A stretch of 64,000 nucleotides of DNA. It comes from Pyropia yezoensis. Taxonomy: Eukaryota; Rhodophyta; Bangiophyceae; Bangiales; Bangiaceae. Below are positions 32,555 through 43,279 of the stretch, piece after piece. Location of the stretch: NCBI GenBank assembly GCA_009829735.1, contig CM020620.1, positions 11,901,420 to 11,965,419 of the forward strand, in the 5' to 3' direction. How positions within the stretch are numbered: the first letter of the stretch is position 1; every line of letters begins with the position of its first letter. A program made the position numbers and the translations under genes. The notes below the pieces were generated by a model that searched no databases, was not told the origin of the DNA, and saw only the letters and a program-made list of their open reading frames with translations.

Positions 32555-34717
32555 CTAGAATTGGAACCGCGCCGTCGGCGAGGCCGGCGGTGCCACCACG
32601 GCAAGCGAGGCGTCGAGGCTCGCCAGGTTGGTGGTCGTTGCCGCCGTCGACGCGGTAACGCCCGTGGCGGCCGTCTCGCTGGCCGTTGCGGCCGTCTCTG
32701 CCGCCGCCTGCTGGGCGAGGAGCGTCAAGGGGGCGGCGCCGCCGGCAAAGAAGGCGCTCACCTGCGCGTTGGCGGTGGAGAGGGCGCCCGCCGCGGCGGT
32801 CTGCTGGGTGGTCGCTTGGACGACGCCCGCCGCCGCGGCGGCGGCGGCGGCCTCGGCGTCGGCCAACTGCGCCGCCGCGGCGGCGGCGGCGGCCGTCTGG
32901 GCTGCCGTCACCTGACCGGGGGGGATGGCGGCAAAGGCCGCCGCGATCTGGGCTGCCCGCGTCCGGGACGTCGCCAAGTTGGCCTGCGCCTGCACATTGT
33001 CCGTCGCGGCGGTGGTGGCGGCCGCGTCGGCCCGCGCGGCGGCGGCGATGGTGGCGTCCAGGGCCGCCTGGTCCGCCGCGCTCAGCTGCGGCGCGACAAC
33101 GGCGGTGACCAGCGGCAGCTGGGCCGCCAGGGAGGCGCTCAATGGGGGCACGCCGTTGGCAGACGTTGCGACCGTCGTGGCCGCCGTGGCAGCCGCCGCC
33201 ACAGCAGCGTTGGCAGCCGCCACCTCCGTGGCAAAGTTACCGACGGCGGCGCCGCCAGCGAGGAAGGCGTCCGACAAAGCGACCGCGCCGTCGAGCGCCG
33301 TCTGCGTCGCGGCCAGCTGCGTGGTGGCCTCAGCGAGGCCAGTGGACGCGGCGGCCGCCAGCGCCTCGACCGCAGCGAGGTCCTGCACGGCCTGTGCGGC
33401 GGCGGCAACCTGCGCGGGGGTGCGGCTGCCGACGGGGATGGCGGCAAAGGCGGTGGCAACCTGCGCCGCGACGGCGCGGGCGGTCACCAAGTTGGCCTGC
33501 GCGCGACCATTGTCAGCCGCCGCGGCGGTGACGCTCGCTTGCGCCGCCGCCTGTGCTCCACGGAGGGAAACCAGCGCCGCGCCGGTCTGGGGGTTCAACG
33601 ATAGGGTGCCAATGGTCACGCCACCACCCGCGCCGCCAGTGCCGCCAGCGGCACCCCCGTTGGCGCCGCCGTTGCCTCCGTTGCCGCCGTTGCCAGCCGT
33701 GATGGGGCCCGCCACGGGGGCGGCCGTCGCACCCACAATCGTGACACCGCCACCGACGCCGCCATTCCCGCCAAGCCCGCCGTTAGGGCCCGCCCCACCA
33801 TTCCCGCCGTTGCCGCCGTTGCCGGCCGTGATGCCAGTGTTCGCCGTGGCAGTCGCCACCGGTGCGCGGCTCGCCACGGGCGCGCGGGACGGCACTGGCC
33901 TGCGGGTCCGCACAGGTGTCGCGGTCCGCACCGGCGCCCGGGTGGCAATCAGCACCCCATAGTTCACGCCCGGAGTCACGAAGATGACCTTGGCCGGCGG
34001 GGCAGTGGCCCGCGGCGCAGGCTTGAAGACCACAAAGGTGGTCACGACCTTGCCCGCCACCGTCTTGACCACCCGCTTGGGTGACGGCGTGGGCGTCGGC
34101 TTGGGGCACGCGACCAAGCAGACCTTCTTGACCAGCACGTCGCGGGTGCACGTCTTCTTGGTTGTCACATTCTTCTTGCAAATCTTGAGCGCCTTGCCCG
34201 CCGCGTCAAAGAACTCGGCCGTCTTGGGGCACGTGACCGTCACGAGGGCGGTGGTGCTACAGTCAAAGCTCTGCTTCTCGATGAAGCTGCAGTCCTTTTT
34301 GATGAGGCACGGCGTCGGCTTTGGCGTCGGCGTCGGGCACAGCTTGGCGCACGTGCGCTTCTCCACCACCGTCGTCTTGCAGGCGCGGAGGGTGGTGGTC
34401 TCGAGGAAGCAGGTGGTCTGCGTGCCCACCCGGTAGACGGTGGCGGTGGACGTACACGGCACCTGCTGGGTGCTCTTGGTCGCGCACGTCGCGTCCACCA
34501 CCTTCTTGATGGAGCAGTCAAACCGGATGACGCAGGGGGTGGGCGTCGGCTTCGCCGTTGCCTTGACAACCAACGTGGTGGTGGTGGTGGTCGTCGTCGT
34601 CTTGGCTTGCTTGGCAGCCGCGTCCACCACCGTCGCGGTGGCACCAGCGGCGGCCGCCGCAACGGTGGCCACAAGCAGCCCAGCCGCAACAGCCACACCC
34701 CGACGGAGAGACACCAT
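32555..34717 (-). CDS. Secreted Cys-rich, Gly/Asn-repeat and Ala-rich extracellular protein
   Basis: An uninterrupted 720-codon frame begins ATG at 34717 and ends TAG. It has a signal peptide (residues 1-25, VAVAAGLLVATVAAAAAG), a Thr run, and two homologous eight-cysteine domains of about 85 residues (from CVIRFDC and CLIKKDC), separated by TPTPKPTP-type linkers. A basic Pro/Arg segment with repeated RAPV motifs follows, then two GNGGNGGNGG stretches. Last come two tandem Ala-rich helical repeats of about 150 residues, sharing QANL.T.R..AAQ.A.AFAAIP and ending near AFLAGGAA/AFFAGGAA. No membrane anchor is seen. The architecture fits a cell-wall or matrix protein. I do not recognise a named family. 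The clean frame and a TATA box upstream support a real gene. Confidence 0.9.
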   Translation of the reverse strand: MVSLRRGVAVAAGLLVATVAAAAAGATATVVDAAAKQAKTTTTTTTTTLVVKATAKPTPTPCVIRFDCSIKKVVDATCATKSTQQVPCTSTATVYRVGTQTTCFLETTTLRACKTTVVEKRTCAKLCPTPTPKPTPCLIKKDCSFIEKQSFDCSTTALVTVTCPKTAEFFDAAGKALKICKKNVTTKKTCTRDVLVKKVCLVACPKPTPTPSPKRVVKTVAGKVVTTFVVFKPAPRATAPPAKVIFVTPGVNYGVLIATRAPVRTATPVRTRRPVPSRAPVASRAPVATATANTGITAGNGGNGGNGGAGPNGGLGGNGGVGGGVTIVGATAAPVAGPITAGNGGNGGNGGANGGAAGGTGGAGGGVTIGTLSLNPQTGAALVSLRGAQAAAQASVTAAAADNGRAQANLVTARAVAAQVATAFAAIPVGSRTPAQVAAAAQAVQDLAAVEALAAAASTGLAEATTQLAATQTALDGAVALSDAFLAGGAAVGNFATEVAAANAAVAAAATAATTVATSANGVPPLSASLAAQLPLVTAVVAPQLSAADQAALDATIAAAARADAAATTAATDNVQAQANLATSRTRAAQIAAAFAAIPPGQVTAAQTAAAAAAAAQLADAEAAAAAAAAGVVQATTQQTAAAGALSTANAQVSAFFAGGAAPLTLLAQQAAAETAATASETAATGVTASTAATTTNLASLDASLAVVAPPASPTARFQF

Positions 34718-34891
34718 CGTAGAGGACAGGGGACAGGGGCAAGCGGGGGGGGGGCAGGGCGGCAGGGGAGGGGGCCCAGGGGCGTCGGCGGGAAGGAAAG
34801 GGAGGGCCGGTGCGCTCGGGGCCGGGTGCGCGGTGTGGGTCTGCCGGTCTGGGCAACGACGACAGCAGGTCCCACGCCGCGGGGGGAGAAC

Positions 34892-34899
34892 CTATATAC
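34892..34899 (-). promoter_or_regulatory. TATA box of the secreted-protein gene
   Basis: On the minus strand GGTATATAGG lies about 178 bp upstream of the ATG at 34717. It is the only AT-rich element in that GC-rich stretch, at a distance compatible with a 5' UTR of about 145-150 nt. Confidence 0.6.
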
Positions 34900-35552
34900 C
34901 CATGGACGGCGGCGGCCGCCGGCGGCCGCCCCCGCCGCCGCCGCGGCGGCCAGTCGCGGTTGCCGCCACGAGACACCCCCGCAGCCGCCGCCCCCCACGC
35001 CCGCCACCGCCGCCCCCCCCCCCCCCCCCCCCGCGCCCCCACTCTCCGCTACGCGACGGCCAGCGGGCCAGCGGGCAGCGTCGCGCAAGCGACCGGCAGC
35101 CGCCGCAGCCGCCGGGCAGCGCCGGGCGGGGGCGGGGACGGGCCCTCCCCCCCGGCGGCAGGGGCGCAGCCGCTGCCAACCTTGCCGCACAGGGCAAAGC
35201 AGCCGTCTCCCCCTGCCGCCGACCCCCCCCCCCCCCCCCCCCCCTCACCCCCCCCCCCCCCCCCCCCCCGAGGCTCCCCCTGTCCTGCCAGCTGGCCCCC
35301 TTCCCGCCCCTTCCCGCCCCCGCTCCCGCTCCCGCCCCCGGGCCGACAGCCGCCCGCCGCCCCCCCCCCCCCACCGACGGCAGTGGCCGGCCACTGCCGT
35401 CGGCGGGGAAGGCCCGGCGCCAGAGGTGGGCGCAGCGACGACGCGGGCGGCACAGCCCAGCGGCCACCCCCCCCACCCCGCGGCGGCGGCCGGCGGCACC
35501 GCCGCCGGCCGACACGCGTGGAGGGGGGGTTGACCCCCGCGCCGACGGGTCG

Positions 35553-35602
<50 letters not shown>

Positions 35603-36214
35603 GCCGCCGCGCCGCGCGCGGCGGCGCGGCGGCGTAAGGCGGGGGAGGGGGGGGGGGGGGAACGGCGCGGCGGAGTGGGGTCTCGTGCGGCGGCCGTCAA
35701 GGCGCGGCAGCAGACGGCTGGCGGCCCTGTTGGCGCCGTCCCGCCACACCCCTCACGCGCACGCACAGCGGCTGTCAGACACCGCCCCGCGCCGGCACCA
35801 CGCCCCGCCCGCCTGCCCGCCGCCTCCATCCCCCCGAGACACCCCCCACCAGTCATCGTGCCCCCCCCCCCCCCCGCCCCCTCCTCCACCTCACGTACCC
35901 CGCCTCTTCTACCTACCTACCCCCCCCCCCCCCCCCGCCGCCGATGTCCGTCCCTGCCAGCAATCATGGGAGGGGTGCGGTTGGGAGCGGCATGCTGCAA
36001 ACACCCCCGCCCCACCGCCCACCCCCCGAGCGCCCCGGCTGGTTCTTCACGCAACCTTTCATCATACAAGCCCATCGCCGCGGAGGCGGGGCCAGTCATC
36101 GTAGCTCGCATCCGCGCGGGCACGCAAAGAGAAGAAAAAAAAAAGAAAAAAAAAAAAGAGGTGGGGGGGCCGGGGGCGGGGTAGGTGGCGGCGATGGCTG
36201 CAACGCGGGAGGAA

Positions 36215-36255
<41 letters not shown>

Positions 36256-37520
36256 GTGGGGCGCAGGGGGGGCAAGCCAAGTGGATGGCAACGGCAATGG
36301 CGGGCACAGCTCCCCTGCCGATCCCGTGGATCCCCCCCGCCACGGGCTGCAGCGGACACCCGCCTTTCCCCTCATCGTCAACAGTCACCTTTTCCGGCTC
36401 AATCCCCGCATCAAGATCCAGGAGCGCTGTGGCCGCTCCGAATCGAGTGTGGTTGATGAAGCTGCTGATGTGCACCGGACTTCGCTGAGGAGTGATCTGT
36501 TCCGCGCGGCGCCCGGGTCCCGAGCGCGATCTGCGCGCCGCAATTTCATTGGCGTCTGGCCTACGGCGTCGTCAGAGGAGCCTGGGCTGCGTGACAGTGA
36601 CAGGCCGTCCTCAGGGGTTCCTGGCGGTACCTTTGGGACTGCGGGACAGTCCCTCCAGGGCGGACCAAGCGAGGGCACGCCCTGAAGTCCCTCAGCGATG
36701 ACAAGCAGGCGCTGACTGACAGCTGGCCGTCCTTCCTCTGCACCACTGCAGCTCGCACCACGAAAAGCCACCCCGCCACCGCCGCAACTGCGACTGCCAC
36801 CACCACCCCCTCCCTCGCCGCCGCCACTACCGCACCGTGATCGCTTCTGGCCGTCCCTGCACTTTTGCACCACTGCACTCTTGGCTCCGTCGCTACAAGT
36901 CTGCCCGCCCTCCCTCACCGCCGGCCGGGCCTCGGCACAGGCTGCGGCGGCGCGCTCGGGCGTTGAAGTTCATCACGACGGACGCCCTGTGCCCCGCGAC
37001 TGCGGTTAGCGGGAGCTGCAAAGTCTCGCATCTGTCGGTGTGAGAGAGCCAAGCGGGGATGAAGAGTCCAAGGTGGGGAGCTGGCGTGAGGGGGGGGGGA
37101 ATGGACGGGGAGGGCGTGCGAGGATGCAGAGAGGAGAATGGGGAGGTTTGGGGGGAGAATGCTGAGAGGAGGAGTCACAGTTGGTGTTGGGGAAGGGGCG
37201 ATGGCTGTCGCCACCGCCGCGAACTCACCGAGGCTGCTGCTGAGAGCGCTCTGGAACTGTTCCCTCTCGAGATGGTGTCGGGCTTGTGCTCGCGCGCGGA
37301 GGGGAGGGGGAGGACACGTGCGAAGATGAGCACAGGGAGCGTAGTCAGGAAGTTTTCGAGTGAACGTTCCTCATCCTCGGGTGTTTCAATACGTGGCGTG
37401 TGTACGTGTGTGCTCTGATGTCGCTAGTGTGTGTGTGTGGCCTATTGCTCTGTGTGACACTATACTTCTTTTCTTCTTGCGTCTCTCTGCAGCTCATGGA
37501 GGGGCGGTGGTGCCATTGGG
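34900..37520. other. Simple-repeat-rich intergenic DNA, including (CCG)n and G40
   Basis: This region contains a CCG-triplet run at about 35554-35602 and an uninterrupted G40 at 36215-36254, with dense C runs around 35220-35270. Frames are Pro/Gly/Arg-rich. One minus-strand frame (36475 down to about 36260, with FINHTRFGAATALLDLDAG) has ordinary composition, but I do not recognise it and it dissolves into poly-Pro. Confidence 0.6.
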
Positions 37521-37569
37521 GGCATGCATGCATGCATGCCGAGCGGCGCCCATATGGGCGCCGCTCGGC
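37521..37569. repeat. Two overlapping perfect palindromes (20 bp and 32 bp)
   Basis: GGCATGCATGCATGCATGCC (37521-37540) is a perfect palindrome. It overlaps by GCC a second perfect 32-bp palindrome at 37538-37569, centred on CATATG with arms GCCGAGCGGCGCCCAT. Together they could extrude as two adjacent cruciforms. Confidence 0.9.
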
Positions 37570-40500
37570 CAGCTTAGGCTTGGGAGCCACGTGCTGCTGG
37601 CCGTGAGGGTACGGGGTGGCGCTCTGCAAGAAGTGGTGATGGGCAGGCTCTGCTAGTGCACGGCGCAGCGCTTCCGGCGGTATTGAGGGGTCGGTGGTGC
37701 TCGTAGGCGGCGCAGCACTGCTGCTGACGGTGGCCGTGTGCGGCGCCGCGCTGCCACAGATAACGATGCGCGGAACCGTCAACTTGGGGGAGCTACGATA
37801 CGCCACCCACTACGCTGGGGGCGGGAGTGGTGAGGGGTCGCCCGCACTGCGTGGGGGGGTGGCTCTGCGTTGCCCTCCGCGCTGGGCGTGGGAGCGGTCA
37901 GGTCGGCGGCCACGCAGTGGCCGTCAACTCGGGTCCGACCTGAGCTGCTGGCACGTGTATTCCTCTGATAAAAGTTTGCTTTTCCATTGGTTCAGTTTTG
38001 TTGACCAATCTAACATCTCTTGATGCGGCATCTGCGGCGAGTCACCCTGATGTCGTATCCAAACCAGTTGGCACTAGCTCAGTGATGCAGATCACGTGGG
38101 CTCAGGTTGTGCACGGATTTGCGGTCTTGCTTCAAACATGTCTGCAGACTGCTGACGATGGAGCGTCCCGCTGGGGAGCCCCCCGCCCTGCCGTCACTGG
38201 GCTCGGGCAGCGGCGGCGGCCGCGCGGCGGGTGCGCCCGCCGAGGGTAGGCGGGGGGGGGGATCCCGCGCGCCCCCCCCTCACTCTGACACTCACACCTG
38301 GCTCGCGGATCCCGAGACGACAAACTGCGCACGAGAGCGCGCGCGCGGGTAGAGCACATTGGTGCGCCTACATACAGTGCTGTGCCGAGTCCCGACCGTC
38401 AACGTCGGATCCGTGACTGCCCTGACCTCTCCGCACCATGACGCGAGGGGGGAGGAGGCGGGGGGGAGAGGGGGGGGGAGGTGGGGGGGCGGCCGGCGGT
38501 GACCTGCTGCCGCCCAGTTGCAGAGGCGGGGCGGGAGGCGTCCCCTCACGCGCCAGTCTCTCCCCACCCCCGCACCTCGGCGGGGGAGCGCGACGTGTCA
38601 GAGGGGAGGCAGCAAATGTCCGTTGGGGAAGAAAGAAGAGGAAGAACCCCCGTGGCCGGGGGTGCGGGGTGGGGTGAGGGACGGAGGGGGGCGGGGGGGG
38701 GTGGGGGTGGCTGGAGGAAGAGGGGGGGAAGAGGGGACCGTGGGTGCTGCTTGCTTGCACCTGACACGTCCTCGCCACCCCTTACCCATGCCTCGGTGTC
38801 TGCTCCGCGGCGCCGCGGGGGGGGCGAGCCCCCCAACGTCCCCCCTCCTCCGCTACCGCCCGCCGGCAGCTGCCACGGCAGACGGACTGCCGGCCCGACG
38901 GCCAGCCTCACCGAGCGGCCGACGGCGCCGTTGAGGCTGGCCGGTCACGACGAAGGAAAACCAACAAAAAAATGACACACTCGCTCCTCGCAGGCATCGC
39001 CTCATCGCCTCCCGTGAGGGGAGGAGGGAGGGAAAGAGGGGGGGATGGGGGTGGGGGGGGGGGGGGGGCGGGGGAGGGGAGTGCTGCCACTTCCCGCCTA
39101 AGCACTTCCTCCGCCGAGCCCCGCGCTTCGCCCCCCGCCCCCTTGTCCTCATCCCCACCCTGTCCACTCCCTAGTCACGGGCCCCCGCCGCCGCCCACGA
39201 GCCCCCCCCCCCCCCGCCCCCTCCGCACCCCGCTTCCCGTCCCTCCCGCAATGCGCTCCCATCGGCCCTTGCCGGGAGGTGGCAGCCGCGGCGCCACCCC
39301 CACTGTACCCTTTTTTTTGTATGGGTCCTTTGGGGGGGGGGGGGGGGCCCACCCCCTGTGCGCGGTCAGAGCAGCCTGCGGGGGCTCCCCCTCCAGCCCC
39401 ATGATGATGGGCCGGCCGACAGACCCGGCTGCGGGGGGGCCGCGGCGACTCTGAAAGGGATCGGCAGCTTGGCGCCACGCGGTGGGGGCATGATCGGCGG
39501 CGTTCTGCCGGTCCTGTGCCACAGCAGTGGGCCGGGCAACGAAGGAATGGGGTGGGGGGCGGGGCGAGCTGAGCGACGTCCATCCGCTCCCCAGTGGCAC
39601 AGGGGGGTGCGCTAAGTAGGGGGGGGCACAGGGGAGCGCGATTTACATGAGCAGGGCCGGGCCACGCCCCCCTGGGTCCTCCAACCGGTCTGTCGGCCGC
39701 CCTTCGGGCCGCCGGCATCGTGTCTTCCAGTGTCTCTCTCGTACCAAGTCGATGGTATGGATGGGTCGAGGCTCCAGGTTGATCCGAAAGACGCCACCCC
39801 TCCCGGCCCTGGCCGCTCGTCCTGTGTTGCCATACAGCAACCCGTGGTGGCTTTCCCGCTCCTCCCCGTATTTGACCAGTAGCGACCGTACGCCCGCCCG
39901 CCCGGCGCAACCACCCGAGGTACCCATGAGGTGGGTCTTGGGGCTGGCCCCTGCTCTCGTCCACGGCTGGAGGCACGGCGCGCGACTGAAAACGGCCATC
40001 CGTCAACCAACAATGGTTTGACGCCCCGCTGCCCGTCGGCGCCCCGCATCAGCCGGACGTGCGTCTCGCATCAGCCGCGCTGGGTCCCGCATCAGCCAGG
40101 CTATGTCCCGCATCAGCCCCCCTGCAAACACGAAGGTACGATCGGCGGTCAGATCCGATACGGATCAGGCAGCTGGTTTGGGTCTGCACCCACTGAAGGT
40201 GTCGGCGCAGAGATCACGGTGTCAAGAGAAACCCTTAAAACCAATTGACCGTCATTGGCGGGTAGGCTTGGATATCACGTGCCGACCCGCACGTGACGTG
40301 CGATCACGCCCGATCACGCCCGATCACGGGGTAGTCACGCCCCTTTCAGCGCGTGTCACGTATAAAGTAGCCCACATGCCTTTGCATGTAGACTGTGGTG
40401 AGTTTTAATGCACCCCTTCCCGTGCTCCAATCCACACCGAACTCTCCCACATGTTTCTCCCCGGCCCCTAGAGTCTCAAGCCACCCTCCCTTCCCTTCCC

Positions 40501-40589
40501 GGCCACCGCCGCCCACCCCGTTTGTCCCCCCCCAAATCGCCCCTGTATGCATGAAGGGGCTGCATCACACATTGGATCACACCTCCCGC
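37570..40589. other. Intergenic DNA with short repeats, no supported gene
   Basis: GC-rich with long G runs (38450-38720, 39040-39070, 39330-39350). At 40053-40132 the motif CGCATCAGCC repeats four times, about 22-28 bp apart. At 40300-40330 CGATCACGCC repeats three times, followed by GTATAAAGTAGCCC (~40361), a good plus-strand TATA box with no recognisable gene after it. Confidence 0.5.
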
Positions 40590-41012
40590 TTCACCTCGCA
40601 CTTACGGATCGCCTGTTGCAGGTACCACATGAAGTCGAAAACATTGCGCAGCAGCACACCTTTCGCCGTGGTCCGCCTACCCACAAAAGTTAATCACGCC
40701 TGCCCGCGCAGGTGGCGCGCGTGGCCGATGGACGGCACCCACCCGTCAAGGGAGATGATGGCGGCGAGGGAGCGGCGGAAGGAGGGGGAGGGCGAGCCGC
40801 TCGTTGAGCACCCGCACGTAGAAGGTAGTGAAGAAGCGGGGGAGGTGGGGGGGGACGCCGACCGCGGGTGGGGGGGGACGCTGACCGTGACCACCCGCAG
40901 GCGCCGCCGCTGCCACCTTCACCATGGCCGCCAACACGGCCACAACCGCTGCCGCTGCCGCCGCAACCACCACCACCGCTGCTGCCGCAACCGTTGCCGC
41001 AACCACCGCCAT
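40590..41012 (-). CDS. Putative small gene of unknown function, possibly spliced
   Basis: Three minus-strand segments look protein-like but sit in different frames: a hydrophobic Ala/Val-rich start from an ATG at 41012 leading to FFTTFYVRVLNERLALP, then SFRRSLAAIISLDGWVPSIG, then GRRTTAKGVLLRNVFDFMWY...REV with a TGA near 40590. A TGATTAACTTTTGTGGGTAG sequence before the last segment resembles a branch site and acceptor. No family is recognised, and I could not define donors. Confidence 0.2.
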
Positions 41013-42542
41013 CCTAATGTAAAGCGGAAGGAATCCATCTGGTTAAGGTGGAGAGGGCGCCAGCAGCGGGGGCAGCACACCCGATCTCGTCGCTGCTCGC
41101 CGCGGGCGACCTGGCGCGCCCCACTGGCGGCCCGCCACCGTCACGACCTCCAATGTCGAGGTCACCGCCACTGCCATCGCTGCGGCTGCCGCTGTGGCTG
41201 CAGCTTCCACTGCTGTTACCGCCGCCTGTGCCACCACCGCCGCCACTGACGCCGCTGACGCCGCTTCCACCGCCGCCGCCGCCGCCAGCACCGCTGTAGT
41301 CCCTGCTGGCGGACGTAACGGCGCTCGCTACCGGCGCCGCAGCGGCTATATGTCACATGGACGCCGGCGTTCGGTGCGCGTCGCCGAAGCGGATGCGGGG
41401 CGTCGCTCGCGGTGTGCTGTACAGGGGGGGGGATAAAAGTTTACGATCACCTTGAATTTTGAGCGTACCAAATACGCACATGTTCTGTTTCTCTTCCTCC
41501 CCAGGGCGCGCACAGAGGTAGCAGAAGCCAGTTTTTTTGTCTCTATGGGAAGAGAAGACGTCCCTGAGTCCCTACATACGTGGACACCTGGAGCGTGGGA
41601 AGACGCGGGAAACCATTCCGACCGCATGGACAGGGCACACGACGTGTGTGTGTGACCCTGAGGCAGAAACAAGCATCAGAAAGTGAAGCCTTGGTCATCG
41701 TGGTCGTCATTCGCTTTTTTCTCTGTGCAAAGGTATACGTCCTGCATGACACGCCGACTGTGACACCCGGGGACGGCCAAGACTGCAATACGGATGGCTT
41801 CGGAAGCTGTAGAAAGGCTGTCATGTCGCTATTTTGTGCAATTCGTGTCTCCCGCTTCCTGGTTTGGCCGGCTGGAGCGCCTCGAGGTGTGCGCTAGACA
41901 ATTGCGAGCGTGGACAAAACTCCGAAGGAGGCGAAAGACGTCGGGTGCGGCGCTTCTCGATACGCCGTATTTTCACTCAGGCAGTCCACGCATGGAGGAG
42001 CCTAGGCACGAAGTGGCGGCCGAACGTGGCATTTGACCATGCTGACCCCTTCCCCCTGCTCCTGGCATCCTCTCTTACCACTGACGGCGCACACGTAGAC
42101 GTAGGGCAGGGCGAGGTGGAACTATCCGAGCTGTACCCTGCCGCAGGTCACGCGGCAAGCACCTGTGACGCGCCGTGCGATGCGCGAAGGAGCGCGCCGC
42201 AGAAGGAGCAGTCCGCTGTCGCAGACGATGTTGGCGCAGAAGGCGCACAGGATGAAAGAGAGACCCGTTGATCAAAAAGTATCCCGTACTTTTGACTGGA
42301 AGTCGGCACCTCCCCCCCTCTGGGGACTCACCAGAGCGGTGGCGGAAGCGACGTGGTCGTCCTGCTTGAGATGTGGGTGGCAATGCTGAAGGCTTGCCGC
42401 CGGGGCTGATAAACTCCGATCTGATCAATGAACGGTCGTAATTGAAACGAGCCAGCCAACCAGAGCGGTGTTCGTGTTAAAAAGCAATAAGAGCCGGTTG
42501 ACTTGGAGTTGACTATGCGTGCCCCCCCCCTTATCTTTTTTC
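41013..42542. other. Intergenic DNA, no supported gene
   Basis: 41013-41340 is rich in GCC/CAC triplets (Ala/Thr frames on both strands). 41400-42540 has near-average composition with only short unrecognised frames. A minus-strand stretch upstream of 41012 may hold the promoter of the putative gene there. Confidence 0.4.
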
Positions 42543-42765
42543 ATGGATCCACCTTTTTTAAAGTCCAGGGAACGCAAAGATGGAAAGGGGTCGGAGTGGC
42601 GTGCAGCAAAGGTCGTTGTGGGACTGGGACGTGGGGGAGCGCGGCGGTGGGGTGGTTGCCGGGTGGAGAATGCTGCGCCGAAGACGGCGGGGAGGAGGCG
42701 GTAGATGCATCGGTCTCCTGCACTTCCTTCTCTCTCTTGCACTTGCGATAGGTGCGCTTCGATCT
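42543..42765. repeat. Dispersed repeat, copy 1 (~220 bp)
   Basis: Begins ATGGATCC(A/G)CCT..TTAAA, then CCAGGGAACGCAAAGAT.GA and ends GGTGCGCTTC. A diverged copy in the same orientation lies at 46342-46558, collinear over its length. The sharp left edge at ATGGATCC suggests a mobile or formerly mobile unit. No coding capacity or target duplication was seen. Confidence 0.7.
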
Positions 42766-43279
42766 ATGCCATGTTGGCATGCCAGGTGGCGGCCGAGCAC
42801 CCCGCACGTGTCAGCGTCAGGGCTGGCGGGACTTGAACTTGTTGCGTCACGGCCCAATAATATAAGGCCTTGGGTGCATGCGTCGAATCGCGTTGTAGTA
42901 TGTAATCGACCGGAAAGGGGGCAGTGCGTGTGGCAGTTGTTTCTAGTGAGGTACAGCGGGAACCCTCGACAAAAAGGGAGGGATGAGACCTGGGGGGCAC
43001 CACGAGAGTATCATCCGGCGGGAAAGCATACGAGCGTGGACCGAAAGCGACACAGTGTGCGCGTGTGTGTACCAGAGTATGGGCCCAGAGCGTTGAGCTC
43101 ACGCCCACGGCCCTGCTCACCCACGCCACGCCCCACTTCCGACGCTGTCACGCGTGCTGGACGAGCATTTCCGCTGCCTTCCCCGGCCAAGATGGAGGGG
43201 ATGACGCCAGAGGCGGAGGACCGATCGTGAGGAAGTGTACCCAGGCTCGACGATGACTAAATCACGTGCGCTCTGCCGT
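42766..43279. other. Intergenic, no supported gene
   Basis: Ordinary-composition DNA between the dispersed repeat and the trihelix-like remnant. I see short frames only. Confidence 0.4.

Noticed and set aside
39149-40021. Overlapping plus and minus ORFs around 39.6-40.0 kb
   Set aside because: Ordinary composition but no recognised motif and both strands equally open; not enough to call a gene.
42780-42900. Possible minus-strand tRNA (AGTTCAAGTCCCG)
   Set aside because: The T-loop-like string lacks a matching stem and acceptor; no cloverleaf could be drawn.
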